Shown: positions 48,422 to 60,039 of the stretch, one piece after another
Numbering within the stretch: position 1 is the first letter of the stretch
Layout of the letters: each line of letters opens with the position of its first letter
Assembly: GCF_001885765.1 (NCBI RefSeq)
Contig: NZ_JXKD01000005.1
Span: forward strand, 84,525-148,524
Length of the DNA: 64,000 nucleotides
Direction: 5' to 3'
Origin: Enterococcus aquimarinus
Lineage (GTDB): Bacteria; Bacillota; Bacilli; Lactobacillales; Enterococcaceae
The notes under the pieces: model-generated
Database searches by the model: none
Seen by the model: only the letters and a program-made list of their open reading frames with translations
Told to the model about the DNA's origin: nothing
Program-made: the position numbers and the translations under genes

Positions 48422-48450
48422 ATGCTATCATTTGAGCGCCTATTTGTCAT
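48422..48450 (-). promoter_or_regulatory. ldh promoter
   Basis: -35 ATGACA and -10 TAGCAT with a 17-base spacer on the minus strand. The remaining 48451-48634 carries an imperfect GCTTTAGC-centred palindrome near 48493-48508 and the pth promoter. Confidence 0.6.
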
Positions 48451-48583
48451 CTACTATCCAATGAAAGTCGGATGATTTTCGGCGGATTGTTCGCTTTAGC
48501 GTTCAATCAATGAAAAAGAGTGACTGAATGTAAAATTTTATCAAATTAACAGTCAATGTGAGGGGAATATCGCTTGTCTATGG

Positions 48584-48589
48584 TATAAT
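48584..48589 (+). promoter_or_regulatory. pth-mfd promoter, extended -10
   Basis: TATGGTATAAT with TATAAT at 48584-48589 and TGG extension; no good -35. The leader to pth is about 135 bases and contains a 43-codon open frame at 48635-48766 that runs into pth. Confidence 0.6.
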
Positions 48590-48731
48590 TATTATGTTTG
48601 TAAAATGGAACACAGAATAAAGTGAGTAACGACCATGAATGAAGGTGCGAAAAAGAGTGAAAATCCTTTTCCAGCTTCCCCTTTTGCGTTGCTCTCCTTT
48701 TTTAGAATAAATCGTAATGAGGTCGATAAAG

Positions 48732-49292
48732 ATGAAAATGATTGTTGGACTAGGCAATCCAGGTAAGAAATATGAACAAACAAAACACAATGTCGGATTC
48801 CGTGTCGTTGATGCATTAGCCAAGGAATATGAAGCTACTTTTCAAAAAAATCCGTTTGAAGCCCAAGTGGCGACATTTTTTTTAAACGGTGAAAAGATTA
48901 TTCTTGTCAAACCGCAAACATATATGAATGATTCGGGTCGTGCGGTGGGCCCCTTAATGACGTATTTAGGTGTTGAATTGACGGAGTTAGTCGTGGTGTA
49001 TGATGATTTAGATTTAGCTTTAGGAAAAATTCGGTTGCGTCAAAAAGGAAGCGCTGGCGGCCATAATGGGATGAAGAGCTTAATTTCGCATTTAGGCAGT
49101 CAAACGTTTAATCGGATTAAAATCGGCATTGATCGTCCAACAAAAGGGCAAACAGTCGTCAATCACGTCTTGAGTCCATTTAGAAAAGAAGAAGAAACAT
49201 TGATTGAACAAAGCTTAGATAAAAGTGTCAATGCCTTGATAGATTATTTGAGGGGACAAGATTTTCTAGCTACGATGAATCGTTTTAACTAG
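48732..49292 (+). CDS. pth: Peptidyl-tRNA hydrolase
   Basis: Recycles peptidyl-tRNA dropped from ribosomes. MKMIVGLGNPGKKYEQTKHNVGF at the start contains the active-site Asn9/His19 region (in two segments); VYDDLDLALGKIRLR near 93-107 and GSAGGHNGMKS near 109-119 are family marks. The 186-residue length is standard. ATG 48732 with GAGG nine bases upstream is chosen over ATG 48717. It heads the pth-mfd-murJ-like-rqcP run. Confidence 0.96.
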   Translation: MKMIVGLGNPGKKYEQTKHNVGFRVVDALAKEYEATFQKNPFEAQVATFFLNGEKIILVKPQTYMNDSGRAVGPLMTYLGVELTELVVVYDDLDLALGKIRLRQKGSAGGHNGMKSLISHLGSQTFNRIKIGIDRPTKGQTVVNHVLSPFRKEEETLIEQSLDKSVNALIDYLRGQDFLATMNRFN

Positions 49293-49304
49293 TGAGGAGT
49301 AGAA

Positions 49305-52300
49305 ATGAATATAATCAATATTGTCAATAAAAATCCGTTGTTTGCTCAGTGGCAACAACAGTTGAAAGAAGGCACTCCACGGCAATTGCTCACAGGCTTG
49401 TCTGGTTCCGCGAAAACGTTAGCGATTGCTGGTGCCTATCGTCAGTTAGACCAACCGATTTTGGTGGTAACGGCGAACTTGTTTTACGCGTATCAATTAG
49501 CAGAAGATCTACGAAATGTAGAAGAAGAAGTCTATGTCTTTCCGGTGAACGAAGTGATTTCGGCGGAGATGGCTTTTTCTTCTCCAGAAGCCAAAGCGGA
49601 GCGCATTACGACACTTAATGCGATTGCTGCCGGTAAACGCGGGATTTATATTATCCCGGCTGCTGGTATTCGTAAATTTTTACCGGATAAAAAAACGTGG
49701 CAAAGTCATCAATTTCATTGGAAAATTGGGAGTGAGATTGACCGTGAAGGGTTAGCACAAGCACTTGTTTTAATGGGATATGAACGTCAAGGAATGATTG
49801 GCAAGCCAGGGGAGTTTAGTCTTCGTGGAAGTATTATCGATATTTATCCGTTAGATACTCAATATCCTGTGCGTGTGGAGTTATTTGATACCGAGATTGA
49901 TTCGCTACGTTACTTTGATGCTGAGACGCAGCGCTCAGTTGAAACGATCGAAGCGATACAAATTTCACCAACAAGTGATTTGGTTTTTTCAAAAGAAGAT
50001 TTAGAAGTGGGGCAACAACGAGTCGCTGAAAAATTAACGAAACGCTTAGCCGTCACCCAAGACCGTGGACAACAACAAATTCTGACTGATCGTTTTGCGC
50101 AACTAACGACTGCGTGGCAAGCAGGAATTCCAGGCGAAGAAGCCTTTTTATACACAGATTTATTGTATCAAACGAAGCAGACAATCATTGATTATTTCCC
50201 GTTAACAACGTTGCTAATGGTCGATGATTATCCTCGGATTATGGAAACTAATCGGGAAATGATTCGTGAAGAAGCCGAGTGGCAAACCCAAAAAATCGCG
50301 GACTTGGTTGTTTTTTCGGATCAAGTGTTCGGCGGCGATTTGCAGCATCTTTTAAGCAACACAGCCTTTCCGACGACTTATTTCTCACTCTTTCAAAAAG
50401 GGATGGGGAACTTACGCTTTCAAGTCGTTCATCCGTTCCAATATCGCCCCATGCAACAATTTTTTGGGCAAATGGGCTTACTGAAAACAGAGGTCGATCG
50501 CTGGGAGAAACAACAAAAAACAGTCATTTTTCTAGTGAGTGATCATGAACGGGCACAGCGCTTAGAAGCGCAATTTCGCGAACATCAAATTTATGCGGTT
50601 GAGACATCTGGTGACCGTATTTTTACAGGACGCACACAAATTGTCCAAGGAGCTTTGCAAGCGGGCTTTGAACTACCACAAGATCAACTTGTTATCGTGA
50701 CGGAGAAAGAAATCTTCCAAAAAGTGACGAAAAAACGGGCACGGCGTCAAACAATCTCGAATGCGGAACGACTAAAAAGTTATAATGAGTTAAAACCTGG
50801 CGATTTTGTCGTCCATGTTAACCATGGGATTGGAAAGTATTTAGGAATGGAAACGATTGAAATTGATGGTGTTCACCAAGATTACATCACGATTTTATAT
50901 CAAAATGAAGACAAACTCTTTATTCCTGTAACCCAGTTAAATCTGGTTCAAAAATATGTGGCATCCGAGTCCAAGCAACCGAAAGTGAACAAACTTGGTG
51001 GAAACGAATGGGCGAAAACCAAGCGCAAAGTAGCCACTAAAATTGAAGATATTGCCGATGACCTGATCGCGCTCTATGCAAAACGTGAAGCGGAAAAAGG
51101 GTATGCGTTTGCTCGTGATGATGCCTATCAAAAAGAATTTGAAGATGCCTTTCCTTATGGCGAAACGGAAGATCAACTGCGCAGCACCGCTGAAATTAAA
51201 CGAGACATGGAAAACGCGAAGCCGATGGATCGTTTATTAGTAGGAGATGTCGGTTTTGGGAAGACGGAAGTGGCCTTACGCGCAGCTTTCAAAGCGATTA
51301 AAGAAAATAAACAGGTGGCTTTTTTAGTGCCAACGACGATTTTAGCGCAACAACACTATGATACGATGTTAAGTCGTTTCGAGAATTTTCCCGTCGAAAT
51401 CGATATGTTAAGTCGTTTTCGAACGAAAAAACAACAAGAAGAAACAATGGAAAAAATTCGTAAAGGTCAAGTCGATATTGTCGTGGGAACGCACCGGATT
51501 TTGTCAAAAGACGTCGAATTTGCTGACTTGGGCTTATTGATTGTCGATGAGGAGCAACGTTTTGGGGTGAAACATAAAGAGCGCTTAAAACAATTGCGTT
51601 CTCAAGTAGACGTTCTAACGTTAACGGCGACGCCAATTCCGCGGACCTTACATATGTCGATGCTCGGTGTCAGAGATTTATCCGTGATTGAAACGCCACC
51701 GTTGAATCGTTATCCGATTCAAACATACGTGATGGAAACCAATCCAGGTGCGATTCGAGAAGCCATCTTGCGCGAAATGTCGCGCGAAGGCCAAGTCTTT
51801 TATCTCTACAATCGCGTCGCAACGATTGAGCAAAAAGTAGCAGAATTACAAGAGCTCGTACCGGAAGCCCGTATTGGCTACGCGCATGGTCAAATGACTG
51901 AAATTCAGTTAGAAAACACGCTATTTGATTTCATCGAAGGACAATACGATGTGCTCGTCTCAACGACCATTATTGAAACGGGTGTCGATATTCCGAACGC
52001 GAATACACTCTTTGTTGAAGATGCCGATTACATGGGACTTGCGACCTTGTACCAATTACGCGGTCGAGTGGGACGAAGTAATCGCGTGGCGTATGCTTAC
52101 TTCATGTATCAACAACAAAAAATCTTAACAGAAGTCAGCGAAAAACGGCTCCAAGCCATCAAAGACTTTACGGAACTTGGATCGGGTTTTAAAATTGCGA
52201 TGCGAGATTTGTCGATTCGAGGTGCGGGGAATTTACTAGGTGCGCAGCAACACGGCTTCATTGATTCGGTCGGATTTGATTTATACTCTCAGATGTTGAC

Positions 52301-52838
52301 AGAAGCTGTCCAACGTAAACAAGGAAAAAATACGCAAACGGAAAAAACATCCGTTGAAATTGATTTAGGAATTGATGCCTACTTACCAACGACGTATATT
52401 GAAGACGAGCGTCAAAAAATTGAAATCTATAAACGGATTCGAGAACTTGAAACCATCGATATGCTTGATGAACTACAAGATGACTTAATGGACCGCTTTG
52501 GGGAGTATCCAGATGAGGTCGCGCATCTTCTAGCGGTTGGAGAATTAAAAATGAATGGCGATCGGGCGTTGCTTGAGCGCATTCGCAAACAAGAGCAACT
52601 GATCACGGTCGTCTTGAGTAAAGTGGGCACCAAAGCGTATACTGTGGAGCAACTCTTTAAATCATTAGGCCATACGAAATTAAAAGCGACACTAGGCGTT
52701 GAAAAAGAACAAATGCACTTGAAGCTTACAATTCCTAACGGGATGAAAACAATGGTCTGGTTACATGAAGTACAAAGCTTTGTCGCTGATTTACGCAAAG
52801 AGAGATACCAAACAATGAAAGAAAAAACGACACAATAA
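49305..52838 (+). CDS. mfd: Transcription-repair coupling factor Mfd
   Basis: Removes RNA polymerase stalled at DNA lesions and recruits UvrA. 1177 residues in the usual order: UvrB-like N-terminus ([10 protein letters not shown] replaces a working Walker A), RNA-polymerase-interaction domain with [19 protein letters not shown] near 498-516, translocase with GDVGFGKTE near 647-655 and [12 protein letters not shown] near 748-759, [14 protein letters not shown], and the C-terminal TRCF domain (about 1010-1110). It starts 12 bases after pth (GAGGAG). Confidence 0.97.
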   Translation: MNIINIVNKNPLFAQWQQQLKEGTPRQLLTGLSGSAKTLAIAGAYRQLDQPILVVTANLFYAYQLAEDLRNVEEEVYVFPVNEVISAEMAFSSPEAKAERITTLNAIAAGKRGIYIIPAAGIRKFLPDKKTWQSHQFHWKIGSEIDREGLAQALVLMGYERQGMIGKPGEFSLRGSIIDIYPLDTQYPVRVELFDTEIDSLRYFDAETQRSVETIEAIQISPTSDLVFSKEDLEVGQQRVAEKLTKRLAVTQDRGQQQILTDRFAQLTTAWQAGIPGEEAFLYTDLLYQTKQTIIDYFPLTTLLMVDDYPRIMETNREMIREEAEWQTQKIADLVVFSDQVFGGDLQHLLSNTAFPTTYFSLFQKGMGNLRFQVVHPFQYRPMQQFFGQMGLLKTEVDRWEKQQKTVIFLVSDHERAQRLEAQFREHQIYAVETSGDRIFTGRTQIVQGALQAGFELPQDQLVIVTEKEIFQKVTKKRARRQTISNAERLKSYNELKPGDFVVHVNHGIGKYLGMETIEIDGVHQDYITILYQNEDKLFIPVTQLNLVQKYVASESKQPKVNKLGGNEWAKTKRKVATKIEDIADDLIALYAKREAEKGYAFARDDAYQKEFEDAFPYGETEDQLRSTAEIKRDMENAKPMDRLLVGDVGFGKTEVALRAAFKAIKENKQVAFLVPTTILAQQHYDTMLSRFENFPVEIDMLSRFRTKKQQEETMEKIRKGQVDIVVGTHRILSKDVEFADLGLLIVDEEQRFGVKHKERLKQLRSQVDVLTLTATPIPRTLHMSMLGVRDLSVIETPPLNRYPIQTYVMETNPGAIREAILREMSREGQVFYLYNRVATIEQKVAELQELVPEARIGYAHGQMTEIQLENTLFDFIEGQYDVLVSTTIIETGVDIPNANTLFVEDADYMGLATLYQLRGRVGRSNRVAYAYFMYQQQKILTEVSEKRLQAIKDFTELGSGFKIAMRDLSIRGAGNLLGAQQHGFIDSVGFDLYSQMLTEAVQRKQGKNTQTEKTSVEIDLGIDAYLPTTYIEDERQKIEIYKRIRELETIDMLDELQDDLMDRFGEYPDEVAHLLAVGELKMNGDRALLERIRKQEQLITVVLSKVGTKAYTVEQLFKSLGHTKLKATLGVEKEQMHLKLTIPNGMKTMVWLHEVQSFVADLRKERYQTMKEKTTQ

Positions 52839-52859
52839 TCGGAGATGCTGGAGGATAGG

Positions 52860-54458
52860 ATGAAAAAGCAGCCATTAAAATCAATGATGCACGGCGCATT
52901 TGTCTTAACGATAGCGGCCTTTATAGCGAAAATTTTAAGCGCCGTTTATCGTGTCCCCTTACAAAATCTCGTGGGGGACGAAGGATTTTATGTTTACCAA
53001 CAGGTCTATCCTCTTTATGGGATTGCCATGACTTTGGCGCTGACGGGCTTACCGCAATTCATTGCCAAGTATGTCGCAGAACAAGAAGCGACACCAGATC
53101 AGTCGACGCAGTTGCAACAACTCGCGAGTTTTGTGACGCGACTGAGCCTGTTATTGTGGGCGCTGATTTTCTTCTTTAGTCAACCGATTGCGACACTCAT
53201 GGGGGATGGCGCCTTAGGACCAAGTATTCGGGTCGCTTCCTTGACCTTCTTACTCATTCCGCCTTTAGCAATGTATCGTGGCTGGCTTCAAGGAAATTTG
53301 ATCTTAGTCCCAACGGCGATTTCTCAAGTCGCCGAACAATTTATCCGAGTTGGCATTATTTTGGTCGCGGCAATGAGTTTTCGTCGACTCGATTGGAATA
53401 TTTATCAAGTCAGTCAAGTTGCGATGATTGGGTCATTTATCGGAGGAATCGTAGCGTGTGTCATTTTATTTCGTTATTATCGACGGGCCAATCCTCAACA
53501 GACCAATCACCTGAGTGCGCTCTTTACTCAAAAGACGGAAAAAACCTGGCGTCGTCGCTTCTTTATCGAAGGAGGATTTGTCTCCATCTACAGTGGATAC
53601 TTAATCTTGTTACAATTGATTGATTCTTTTTTACTTGTCAACATCTTAGAAAAAAGAGGCTTAAGCCCACTTGACGCTCGGATTGAAAAAGGCGTTTTTG
53701 ATCGTGGCCAACCATTAGTACAATTAGGATTAGTGGTAGCATTAGCATTGGGGACCAGTTTTGTTCCGATGTTAACGCGCTATTTAAAAGAAAAAGATAC
53801 GTCCGAATTTCTTTTTTCCGCGCGCCTCTATTTACGTCTGACGACAACGATTGGTCTAGCGGCCTCTGTCGGATTGGCGTTAGTAATGCCGTATATGAAT
53901 TATACGTTGTTTAAAGATCGAGCCGGCAATGATGTCTTGCGTGTTTTTGTGTTCTCTGTCGGTTTGATGGCCATCGTTCATGGCTATCAAAGTATTGCGC
54001 AAAGTCAAAACCATTTTCGGAAAGCATTAAAGGCTGCGGCTTTTGGCTTACTCGCTAAACTCATTTTCACGCCTTTACTGGTGTATTTTTTAGGAACAAT
54101 GGGCGCCAGTCTAGCCATGTTGCTTGCATTAAGTGTCGTATTGATGGCGTTGGTTCAGCAAGAACAGCCGAGCATTAATGCCTTTTGGCGGGAAGATCAT
54201 TTTGGCCTTCGCTTGCTTTTAGCCCTTGCCGTCATGAGTATGAGTATTTTGCTGGTCTATGGGGGATTAACCTTCCTCTTTGGTGGTGTACTGCATCGCC
54301 GAACAGCGCTACTTCGGACGTTAGTCGGTGTTTTTGTCGGTATCGTTAGTTTTGGTCTATCATTAGTGTATTTAAAAGTGTTTACGATAGAAGAGTGGGC
54401 AGTGATTCCTTTTGGGAAAAAAATCGTACAGAAAGTTGGAAGAAAACATGAGACTTGA
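52860..54458 (+). CDS. MurJ/SpoVB-like polysaccharide flippase (MOP superfamily)
   Basis: 532-residue membrane protein with about 14 hydrophobic helices. The N-terminal [18 protein letters not shown] and [25 protein letters not shown] patterns (here in separate segments near 24-41 and 46-72) are typical of the SpoVB/MurJ (YabM-like) group placed next to mfd in Firmicutes. It may move lipid II or another lipid-linked saccharide across the membrane; redundancy with other flippases is common. ATG 52860 with GGAGG upstream is chosen. The stop overlaps rqcP by 11 bases. Confidence 0.88.
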   Translation: MKKQPLKSMMHGAFVLTIAAFIAKILSAVYRVPLQNLVGDEGFYVYQQVYPLYGIAMTLALTGLPQFIAKYVAEQEATPDQSTQLQQLASFVTRLSLLLWALIFFFSQPIATLMGDGALGPSIRVASLTFLLIPPLAMYRGWLQGNLILVPTAISQVAEQFIRVGIILVAAMSFRRLDWNIYQVSQVAMIGSFIGGIVACVILFRYYRRANPQQTNHLSALFTQKTEKTWRRRFFIEGGFVSIYSGYLILLQLIDSFLLVNILEKRGLSPLDARIEKGVFDRGQPLVQLGLVVALALGTSFVPMLTRYLKEKDTSEFLFSARLYLRLTTTIGLAASVGLALVMPYMNYTLFKDRAGNDVLRVFVFSVGLMAIVHGYQSIAQSQNHFRKALKAAAFGLLAKLIFTPLLVYFLGTMGASLAMLLALSVVLMALVQQEQPSINAFWREDHFGLRLLLALAVMSMSILLVYGGLTFLFGGVLHRRTALLRTLVGVFVGIVSFGLSLVYLKVFTIEEWAVIPFGKKIVQKVGRKHET

Positions 54459-54714
54459 TAAATTTTTGAAAATTTCACGGATTATTAAACGACGTTCGGT
54501 TGCCAAAGAAGTGGCGGATAAAGGCCGTATCCAGATCAACGGGAAACTAGCGAAGTCAAGTACGTCGATTAAAGTCGGCGATCAAATGCAAATTCAGTTT
54601 GGGAATCGAATCGTCTTATACGAAATTAAAGAATTACACGAATCAACGAAAAAAGAGGATGCAGCACAAATGTATGTCATCCTTTCTGAGACAAAACAAG
54701 AAGATTTTGCATAA
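54448..54714 (+). CDS. rqcP: S4-domain RNA-binding protein RqcP
   Basis: 88-residue S4-domain protein ([17 protein letters not shown]... NGKLAKSS) of the YabO/Hsp15 family. In B. subtilis RqcP helps RqcH add poly-alanine tails to nascent chains on split 50S subunits in ribosome-associated quality control. The start ATG 54448 lies inside the end of the flippase gene, giving the family N-terminus; the frame extends upstream only as an overlap. The short C-terminal tail is acidic. Confidence 0.9.
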   Translation: MRLDKFLKISRIIKRRSVAKEVADKGRIQINGKLAKSSTSIKVGDQMQIQFGNRIVLYEIKELHESTKKEDAAQMYVILSETKQEDFA

Positions 54715-54721
54715 ATTAGGT

Positions 54722-54750
54722 TAGACAAGCCTTTAGTATGTTGGTATAAT
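54722..54750 (+). promoter_or_regulatory. divIC promoter
   Basis: TAGACA (54722-54727), 17 bases, TATAAT (54745-54750), preceded by TTGG at the spacer end. Confidence 0.75.
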
Positions 54751-54780
54751 GAAACAGACAATCATGATTGGAGGTCCAGT

Positions 54781-55173
54781 ATGAGTCAAGAAGAGCAAAC
54801 GAACTTACAATTTTTAGATAATGAATACGCCCAGCAACATTATGCTGTTCAAGCGAAAAAACGTCGGGAGATTATTTTTCGTCGTCGCCGTTTAGCGGTC
54901 TTCTTCAGTCTTGCGGCTGTCATCTTTGTGAGCATAGGTATTTCGCTTTATAATGACTCTTTACGTCTCCAAAATCTAGAGCGTTATAAGGAAGAAACGA
55001 TTGCCGAGCAACAAGCAATCAAAGAAAATAAAGCGGCTTTAGAACAAGAAGTTGCCTTATTGCAAGATGAAGATTATGTTGCAAAAATTGCACGTGAACG
55101 TTTCTTGTATTCGAAAGAAGGAGAGCTAGTATTTCCTTTGCCAGGTACAGAAGTAGACACGGCGAAAGAGTAA
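54781..55173 (+). CDS. divIC: Septum formation initiator DivIC/FtsB
   Basis: 130-residue single-pass divisome protein. A basic cytoplasmic N-terminus with RRRRL is followed by one membrane helix (about 38-57) and an extracytoplasmic coiled coil (about 60-100: NLERYKEETIAEQQAI...), then the conserved DYVAKIARERFLYSKEGE segment near 98-115. DivIC pairs with FtsL and DivIB in the septal wall machinery. GGAGG precedes the ATG. The position between rqcP and the S1 protein is the conserved yabP-yabR type order. Confidence 0.93.
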   Translation: MSQEEQTNLQFLDNEYAQQHYAVQAKKRREIIFRRRRLAVFFSLAAVIFVSIGISLYNDSLRLQNLERYKEETIAEQQAIKENKAALEQEVALLQDEDYVAKIARERFLYSKEGELVFPLPGTEVDTAKE

Positions 55174-55185
55174 AGATGTGAATCG

Positions 55186-55203
55186 CTACAAAATATTTTG
55201 TAG
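55186..55203. repeat. 18-bp perfect palindrome
   Basis: CTACAAAATATTTTGTAG lies 13 bases after the divIC stop and 48 bases before the S1-protein start; it may be an operator or weak hairpin. Confidence 0.5.
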
Positions 55204-55251
55204 TTGAAGAATAAATAAAAGGTTCAGAATATTAGGAGGAACATAGGTTTT

Positions 55252-55713
55252 ATGTCAATCGAAGTTGGAGCGAAATTAAAAGGAAAAGTATCAGGGATTA
55301 CAAATTTTGGTGCGTTTATTGATTTGGGAGCAGGTAAAACAGGTTTAGTTCATATTAGTGAAGTGTCAAACGGCTTTGTAAAAGATATTAATGAAGTGTT
55401 AAAAGTCAAAGATGAAGTAACAGTAGTAGTGACAACGGTTGGAAACGATGGCAAAATTGGTCTGTCAATCCGTAAGGCACAAGATAACCCGCCAGAAGAG
55501 AAACGTGAATTCCCTAAAAAAGAATTTCAACGTCCTCAAGCCAAAAAACCATACGTTAAAAATCAAAATCAGAATCAAAATACGAATAACCCAGGAAAAG
55601 ACGACTTCGATTCATTGATGAGTTCATTCTTAAAAGACAGTGATGACCGCTTATCAACATTACGTCGTAGCACAGAAGGTAAGCGCGGAGGCCGTGGCGG
55701 TCGCCGCAACTAA
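55252..55713 (+). CDS. cvfD: S1 RNA-binding domain protein (YabR/CvfD/GSP13-like)
   Basis: 153 residues: one S1 domain at 1-75 (GAKLKGKVSGITNFGAFIDLG, HISEVSNGFVKDI), then a low-complexity tail with NQNQNQNTN and a Gly/Arg end (KRGGRGGRRN), typical of RNA-binding proteins. In Streptococcus pneumoniae CvfD is a post-transcriptional regulator and in B. subtilis the homologue is general stress protein 13. AGGAGG-like AGGAGGAAC precedes the ATG. An 18-bp palindrome lies upstream and a terminator follows. Confidence 0.88.
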   Translation: MSIEVGAKLKGKVSGITNFGAFIDLGAGKTGLVHISEVSNGFVKDINEVLKVKDEVTVVVTTVGNDGKIGLSIRKAQDNPPEEKREFPKKEFQRPQAKKPYVKNQNQNQNTNNPGKDDFDSLMSSFLKDSDDRLSTLRRSTEGKRGGRGGRRN

Positions 55714-55725
55714 TCAAAATCAGAA

Positions 55726-55776
55726 TAAACAGGTGGCAGTCAATGAAGATTGATGAATCAGGCCTCCTGTTTTTTC
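55726..55776 (+). terminator. Terminator after cvfD
   Basis: AACAGG and CCTGTT with inner TCAAT/ATTGA pairing, followed by TTTT. Confidence 0.7.
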
Positions 55777-55831
55777 TGTATTCGTGTAAAATATCAGTCA
55801 ATGTTTTCTATAGAAAGGATGGGTCGCGGAT

Positions 55832-57211
55832 ATGTTGGTCGAAAAAGTGAGAAAGCTCGCGCTTGAACAGGCTTTATGGCAACCAAATACGCGAATCTTA
55901 ATTGCGGTCTCAACAGGCGTCGATTCAATGGTTCTTTTAGACCTAATGGAACAATTAAAAAAAACAGGCGTCGAAATTGGCGTCGCGCACATCAATCACC
56001 ACTTTCGCGAGCAATCACAAGAAGAGGAAGCTTTTCTCGCGGACTATTGCCGAGAGCATCAACTTCCTTTTTACTGTGAACAGTTGACCGTTACCCTCAT
56101 TTCAAATGTGGAAGCACAAGCTAGAGACTTTCGTTATGCATTTTTTGAGAAAATAATGAAAGAACAACAGTATGACGTCTTACTGACAGCGCACCACAGT
56201 GATGATCAAACTGAAACGATGTTAATGAAAATGATTCGAACCGGAGAATTATTTGCCAGCCAAGGAATTGTACTCAATCAATCTTTTGGTCCAGGGAGAT
56301 TGGTACGACCTTTGTTATATCAGTCTAAAAGTGAATTGTTAGACTATGCACATCAACACCAACTTCGATATTTTGAAGATGAAACGAATGCAACGCTGGA
56401 GTATCAACGAAATCGACTGCGCCATCAAGTCTTGCCGCTCTTTAAAGAAGAAAATCCTCAAGTTCTGGCTCATTTTCAACAACTTTCTGAGCAAATTCAA
56501 TTAGTGGAAAGCTGGGTCAACCAAGCACAAGCACAATGGGAAAAAGAAGCAATGCTGATCACGTCACAGAGACTCATGATTGACTTAGCTTGGTATAAGA
56601 AGCGCTCGGAAGTCGAACAAACGTTTTTTCTAGCAGATGTGGGGAAAAAAGCGCAGCAGCTGTTTGACTTGCCGATTTCAAAGAAACAACTAAAGCAAGT
56701 TGAAAAACTGTTGAAAACGACGAATTCCCAGTGGACACTGGATTTAGTCGCTGATTGGCAAGTTGTTCGACGCTATGAAAAACTCCTATTACAAAAAAGA
56801 GAGCAGACTGGTGCTATTGCCAAAGCGCAAACGCTCATCCTTGGCGAAGGGATCTTCCTATCGGAGAAAGAATGGCTTGGTCTATTTTTACCAGGAGAAG
56901 AGAAAATTCTAGAAAAAGTCAAAGATTGGTCAGAATTTCGCCAAGAAGTCGTGCTAGAATCAGTTAAAGGATTGACCGTTTGTAAACGTCAAGCAGGGGA
57001 TCGGATTTCTTTAACGCCCTACTTGACGAAGAAGATATCGCGTTATTTTATCGATCAAAAAATACCCATGAATCAAAGAGAATCTTCATGGGTACTCAAG
57101 GATGAAAATAAAAAAGTTTTGGCGATACTTCCTTTTGTGCTTTCCTATTTGAGTATTGGGAAAGAAACTGATAAAATACACTACGTACTTCTTTTTAAAT
57201 ACCAGAAGTAA
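55832..57211 (+). CDS. tilS: tRNA(Ile)-lysidine synthetase TilS
   Basis: Converts C34 of tRNA-Ile2 (CAU) to lysidine with ATP and lysine. The ATP-PPi loop is AVSTGVDS (25-32; Lactobacillales variant of SGGVDS), followed by [13 protein letters not shown] near 58-70 and a tilS-type C-terminal domain (about 370-459). The 459-residue length is normal. AAAGG lies before the ATG. hpt follows 19 bases after the stop, the conserved tilS-hpt-ftsH order. Confidence 0.95.
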   Translation: MLVEKVRKLALEQALWQPNTRILIAVSTGVDSMVLLDLMEQLKKTGVEIGVAHINHHFREQSQEEEAFLADYCREHQLPFYCEQLTVTLISNVEAQARDFRYAFFEKIMKEQQYDVLLTAHHSDDQTETMLMKMIRTGELFASQGIVLNQSFGPGRLVRPLLYQSKSELLDYAHQHQLRYFEDETNATLEYQRNRLRHQVLPLFKEENPQVLAHFQQLSEQIQLVESWVNQAQAQWEKEAMLITSQRLMIDLAWYKKRSEVEQTFFLADVGKKAQQLFDLPISKKQLKQVEKLLKTTNSQWTLDLVADWQVVRRYEKLLLQKREQTGAIAKAQTLILGEGIFLSEKEWLGLFLPGEEKILEKVKDWSEFRQEVVLESVKGLTVCKRQAGDRISLTPYLTKKISRYFIDQKIPMNQRESSWVLKDENKKVLAILPFVLSYLSIGKETDKIHYVLLFKYQK

Positions 57212-57230
57212 AGATTGGAAGGAGATCCTT

Positions 57231-57779
57231 ATGTTAGAAAAAGATATAGAAAAAGTATTAATCTCGCGAGAAGAAATTAGTCAACGTTGTGCTGAATTAG
57301 GTGCGGTTTTAACAGAAGAATACCAAGGGAAAAACCCATTAGTGATCGGAGTATTAACAGGTGCAGTCCCATTTATGGCGGATATTATTCGTGAAATGGA
57401 TTGTCAGTTAGAAATGGATTTTATGGACGTTTCGAGTTACGGCAATGCACTCGTATCGTCTGGTGAAGTCAAAATCATTAAAGATTTAGATACGAACGTT
57501 GAAGGACGTGATATCCTTGTCGTAGAAGATATCATTGACAGCGGTCGGACGTTAGCTTACTTAGTGGACTTATTTAAATACCGCAAAGCAAACTCAGTGA
57601 AGATTGTGACCTTGTTAGATAAACAAGAAGGTCGTGTGGTAGATATTAAAGCAGATTACGTGGGCTTTGATGTTCCAAATGAGTTTGTGGTGGGCTATGG
57701 TTTAGACTTCATGGGTCATTATCGCAATCTTCCTTACGTTGGTGTCTTAAAACCAAGTATTTACAAACCCATTAATTGA
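57231..57779 (+). CDS. hpt: Hypoxanthine(-guanine) phosphoribosyltransferase
   Basis: Salvages hypoxanthine and guanine with PRPP. The PRPP-binding [12 protein letters not shown] lies near 96-107, the [12 protein letters not shown] loop near 38-49, and the DFMDVSSYG segment near 63-71. 182 residues. ATG 57231 with AAGGAGATCC upstream is the start; the frame remains open upstream within tilS. In B. subtilis Hpt and TilS together stimulate ftsH transcription. Confidence 0.95.
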   Translation: MLEKDIEKVLISREEISQRCAELGAVLTEEYQGKNPLVIGVLTGAVPFMADIIREMDCQLEMDFMDVSSYGNALVSSGEVKIIKDLDTNVEGRDILVVEDIIDSGRTLAYLVDLFKYRKANSVKIVTLLDKQEGRVVDIKADYVGFDVPNEFVVGYGLDFMGHYRNLPYVGVLKPSIYKPIN

Positions 57780-57782
57780 GCG

Positions 57783-57811
57783 TTTCCAAAGTAAGGCAAA
57801 TCAAGTATAAT
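57783..57811 (+). promoter_or_regulatory. ftsH promoter
   Basis: TTTCCA (57783-57788), 17 bases, TATAAT (57806-57811). Confidence 0.7.
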
Positions 57812-57846
57812 GGTTAAAAGCAGATAAAATGTCAAGGAGGAACTGC

Positions 57847-59898
57847 ATGAACAATAAAAACAAGGGAACCGTTAGGAATACCCTTTATTATGTGCTGATT
57901 TTATTAGCAATGGTTATGGTGGTGTACTTTTTCCTCGGAAATGGAAACAGCCAAACACCTGAAATTGAATATTCGAAATTTGTCCAACAATTAAAAAATG
58001 GTGATATTAAAGAATTTAAAATTCAACCAGCTAATGGTGTCTACCGAATCACAGGAGAATATGCAGAAGAACAATCAATCGAAAACAATAATGGATTGAG
58101 TGTTTTAGGTTCAACGCAAGCGTCAACTACGCGTTTTACGACTATTATCTTACCGAATGATTCAACGTTAGAAAATATTACCTCTGTTGCAAGAGAAAAT
58201 GGGATTGCAACGGTTATTGCAGAAGAATCAACAAGCGGCATCTGGGTGTCCTTGTTAGTTAGTTTCTTACCACTCGTGATTTTCATCTTCTTCTTCTATA
58301 TGATGATGAGTCAACAAGGTGGCGGCGGTGGCGGCGGCGGTGGCCGTGGCGTCATGAACTTTGGGAAGTCCAAAGCGAAAGAAGCCGATAAAAAAGATGT
58401 CAAAGTTCGTTTTTCTGACGTTGCAGGAGCAGAAGAAGAAAAACAAGAACTCGTTGAAGTGGTCGAGTTCCTAAAAGATCCGCGTCGTTTCGTAGCATTA
58501 GGTGCACGAATTCCGGCAGGGGTACTCTTAGAGGGACCTCCGGGAACCGGTAAAACCTTATTAGCGAAAGCTGTTGCCGGTGAAGCAGGCGTTCCGTTTT
58601 ATTCGATTTCAGGTTCTGACTTCGTGGAAATGTTCGTTGGGGTCGGTGCAAGCCGTGTCCGTGACTTATTTGAAACAGCGAAGAAAAATGCACCAGCTAT
58701 TATCTTTATTGATGAGATTGATGCAGTCGGTCGTCAACGTGGTGCTGGAATGGGCGGCGGTCACGATGAGCGTGAGCAAACTTTAAACCAGTTATTAGTT
58801 GAAATGGATGGTTTTGGTGGAAACGAAGGCGTGATTGTGATTGCGGCAACCAACCGTTCAGATGTTTTAGACCCTGCTTTATTACGTCCAGGTCGTTTTG
58901 ACCGTCAAATCTTAGTCGGTCGTCCAGATGTTAAAGGGCGTGAAGCGATTTTACGTGTGCATGCACGTAATAAACCGTTAGCACAAGATGTCGATTTAAA
59001 AATCGTCGCACAACAAACCCCTGGATTTGCTGGGGCGGAATTAGAAAACGTCTTAAACGAAGCGGCGCTAGTAGCTGCACGTCGTAATAAAAAACAAATT
59101 GATGCTTCCGATATCGATGAAGCCCAAGATCGTGTGATTGCGGGACCAGCGAAAAAAGATCGTGCCATTAACAAAAAAGAACGTGAGATGATTGCGTACC
59201 ATGAAGCAGGACATACAATCTGTGGCTTAGTCTTAAGTCGTGCTCGTTTTGTCCATAAAGTAACTATTATTCCTCGTGGACGTGCTGGCGGTTATATGAT
59301 CGCTTTACCAAAAGAAGATCAATTCCTTCATACAAAAGAAGATATGTTTGAACAAATCGTTGGATTACTCGGTGGACGTGTGGCAGAAGAAGTATTCTTC
59401 AACGTTCAATCAACCGGCGCTTCCAATGACTTTGAACAAGCGACTGCGTTAGCAAGAAGTATGGTAACAGAATATGGCATGAGTGATTTAGGTCCCGTTC
59501 AATATGAGGGTAATCATCAAGTCTTTGTCGGCCGTGACTATGGTCAGACAAAAGCTTACTCAGAGCAAGTTGCCTTTGAAATTGATCAAGAAGTTCGTAA
59601 AATCTTAATTTCTGCTCATGATAAAGCACGTGAAATTATCGAAGCGCACCGTGAGAAAAACGAATTAATTGCTCAAAAATTACTTGAGTTTGAAACCCTG
59701 GATGCCAAAGCGATCAAAGCTTTGTTCGAAACAGGTGAAATGCCCGCTGATTTTAATGCGGATGAATTCCCGAGTGAGCGTGTTCAATCCTACGAAGAAG
59801 CCAAACGTGCTTTGGAAGAAAAAGATGCGCAAAAACAAGTGGAAGAACAACATGAAGTAGAAGAAGAAAAGAAAGAAGCCGATGATTCGGTGGAATAA
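57847..59898 (+). CDS. ftsH: ATP-dependent zinc metalloprotease FtsH
   Basis: Hexameric membrane protease for damaged membrane and regulatory proteins. 683 residues from ATG 57847 (AAGGAGG upstream). Two membrane helices (about 12-31 and 136-157) flank an extracellular domain; a glycine run near 163-171 precedes the AAA+ module with GPPGTGKT near 232 and [11 protein letters not shown] near 291; the zinc site HEAGH is near 452-456 with a downstream Asp ligand. The C-terminal 60 residues are acidic and Glu/Lys-rich. A terminator follows. Confidence 0.97.
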   Translation: MNNKNKGTVRNTLYYVLILLAMVMVVYFFLGNGNSQTPEIEYSKFVQQLKNGDIKEFKIQPANGVYRITGEYAEEQSIENNNGLSVLGSTQASTTRFTTIILPNDSTLENITSVARENGIATVIAEESTSGIWVSLLVSFLPLVIFIFFFYMMMSQQGGGGGGGGGRGVMNFGKSKAKEADKKDVKVRFSDVAGAEEEKQELVEVVEFLKDPRRFVALGARIPAGVLLEGPPGTGKTLLAKAVAGEAGVPFYSISGSDFVEMFVGVGASRVRDLFETAKKNAPAIIFIDEIDAVGRQRGAGMGGGHDEREQTLNQLLVEMDGFGGNEGVIVIAATNRSDVLDPALLRPGRFDRQILVGRPDVKGREAILRVHARNKPLAQDVDLKIVAQQTPGFAGAELENVLNEAALVAARRNKKQIDASDIDEAQDRVIAGPAKKDRAINKKEREMIAYHEAGHTICGLVLSRARFVHKVTIIPRGRAGGYMIALPKEDQFLHTKEDMFEQIVGLLGGRVAEEVFFNVQSTGASNDFEQATALARSMVTEYGMSDLGPVQYEGNHQVFVGRDYGQTKAYSEQVAFEIDQEVRKILISAHDKAREIIEAHREKNELIAQKLLEFETLDAKAIKALFETGEMPADFNADEFPSERVQSYEEAKRALEEKDAQKQVEEQHEVEEEKKEADDSVE

Positions 59899-59907
59899 TC
59901 GCTTTTG

Positions 59908-59946
59908 GTGAGATCTCTCGAGTTGAGAGGTCTCACTTCTTTTTCG
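59908..59946 (+). terminator. Terminator after ftsH
   Basis: GTGAGATCTCTC pairs with GAGAGGTCTCAC (one G-U), followed by TTCTTTTTC. Confidence 0.85.
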
Positions 59947-59978
59947 ATTAAAAAGCTAAAAGAATTCAATCATCAAAG

Positions 59979-60007
59979 TTGAAAAAAGAGAAAGATACGA
60001 GTATGAT
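59979..60007 (+). promoter_or_regulatory. hslO promoter
   Basis: TTGAAA (59979-59984), 17 bases, TATGAT (60002-60007). Confidence 0.7.
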
Positions 60008-60039
60008 TCATGAAGTAAATACGAAGGAGAGAAAAATAA

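Noticed and set aside
58320..58345. Glycine-codon repeat in ftsH, considered as a possible frameshift or assembly error
   Set aside because: Poly-glycine linkers at this position are normal in FtsH of Lactobacillales and the frame stays open.
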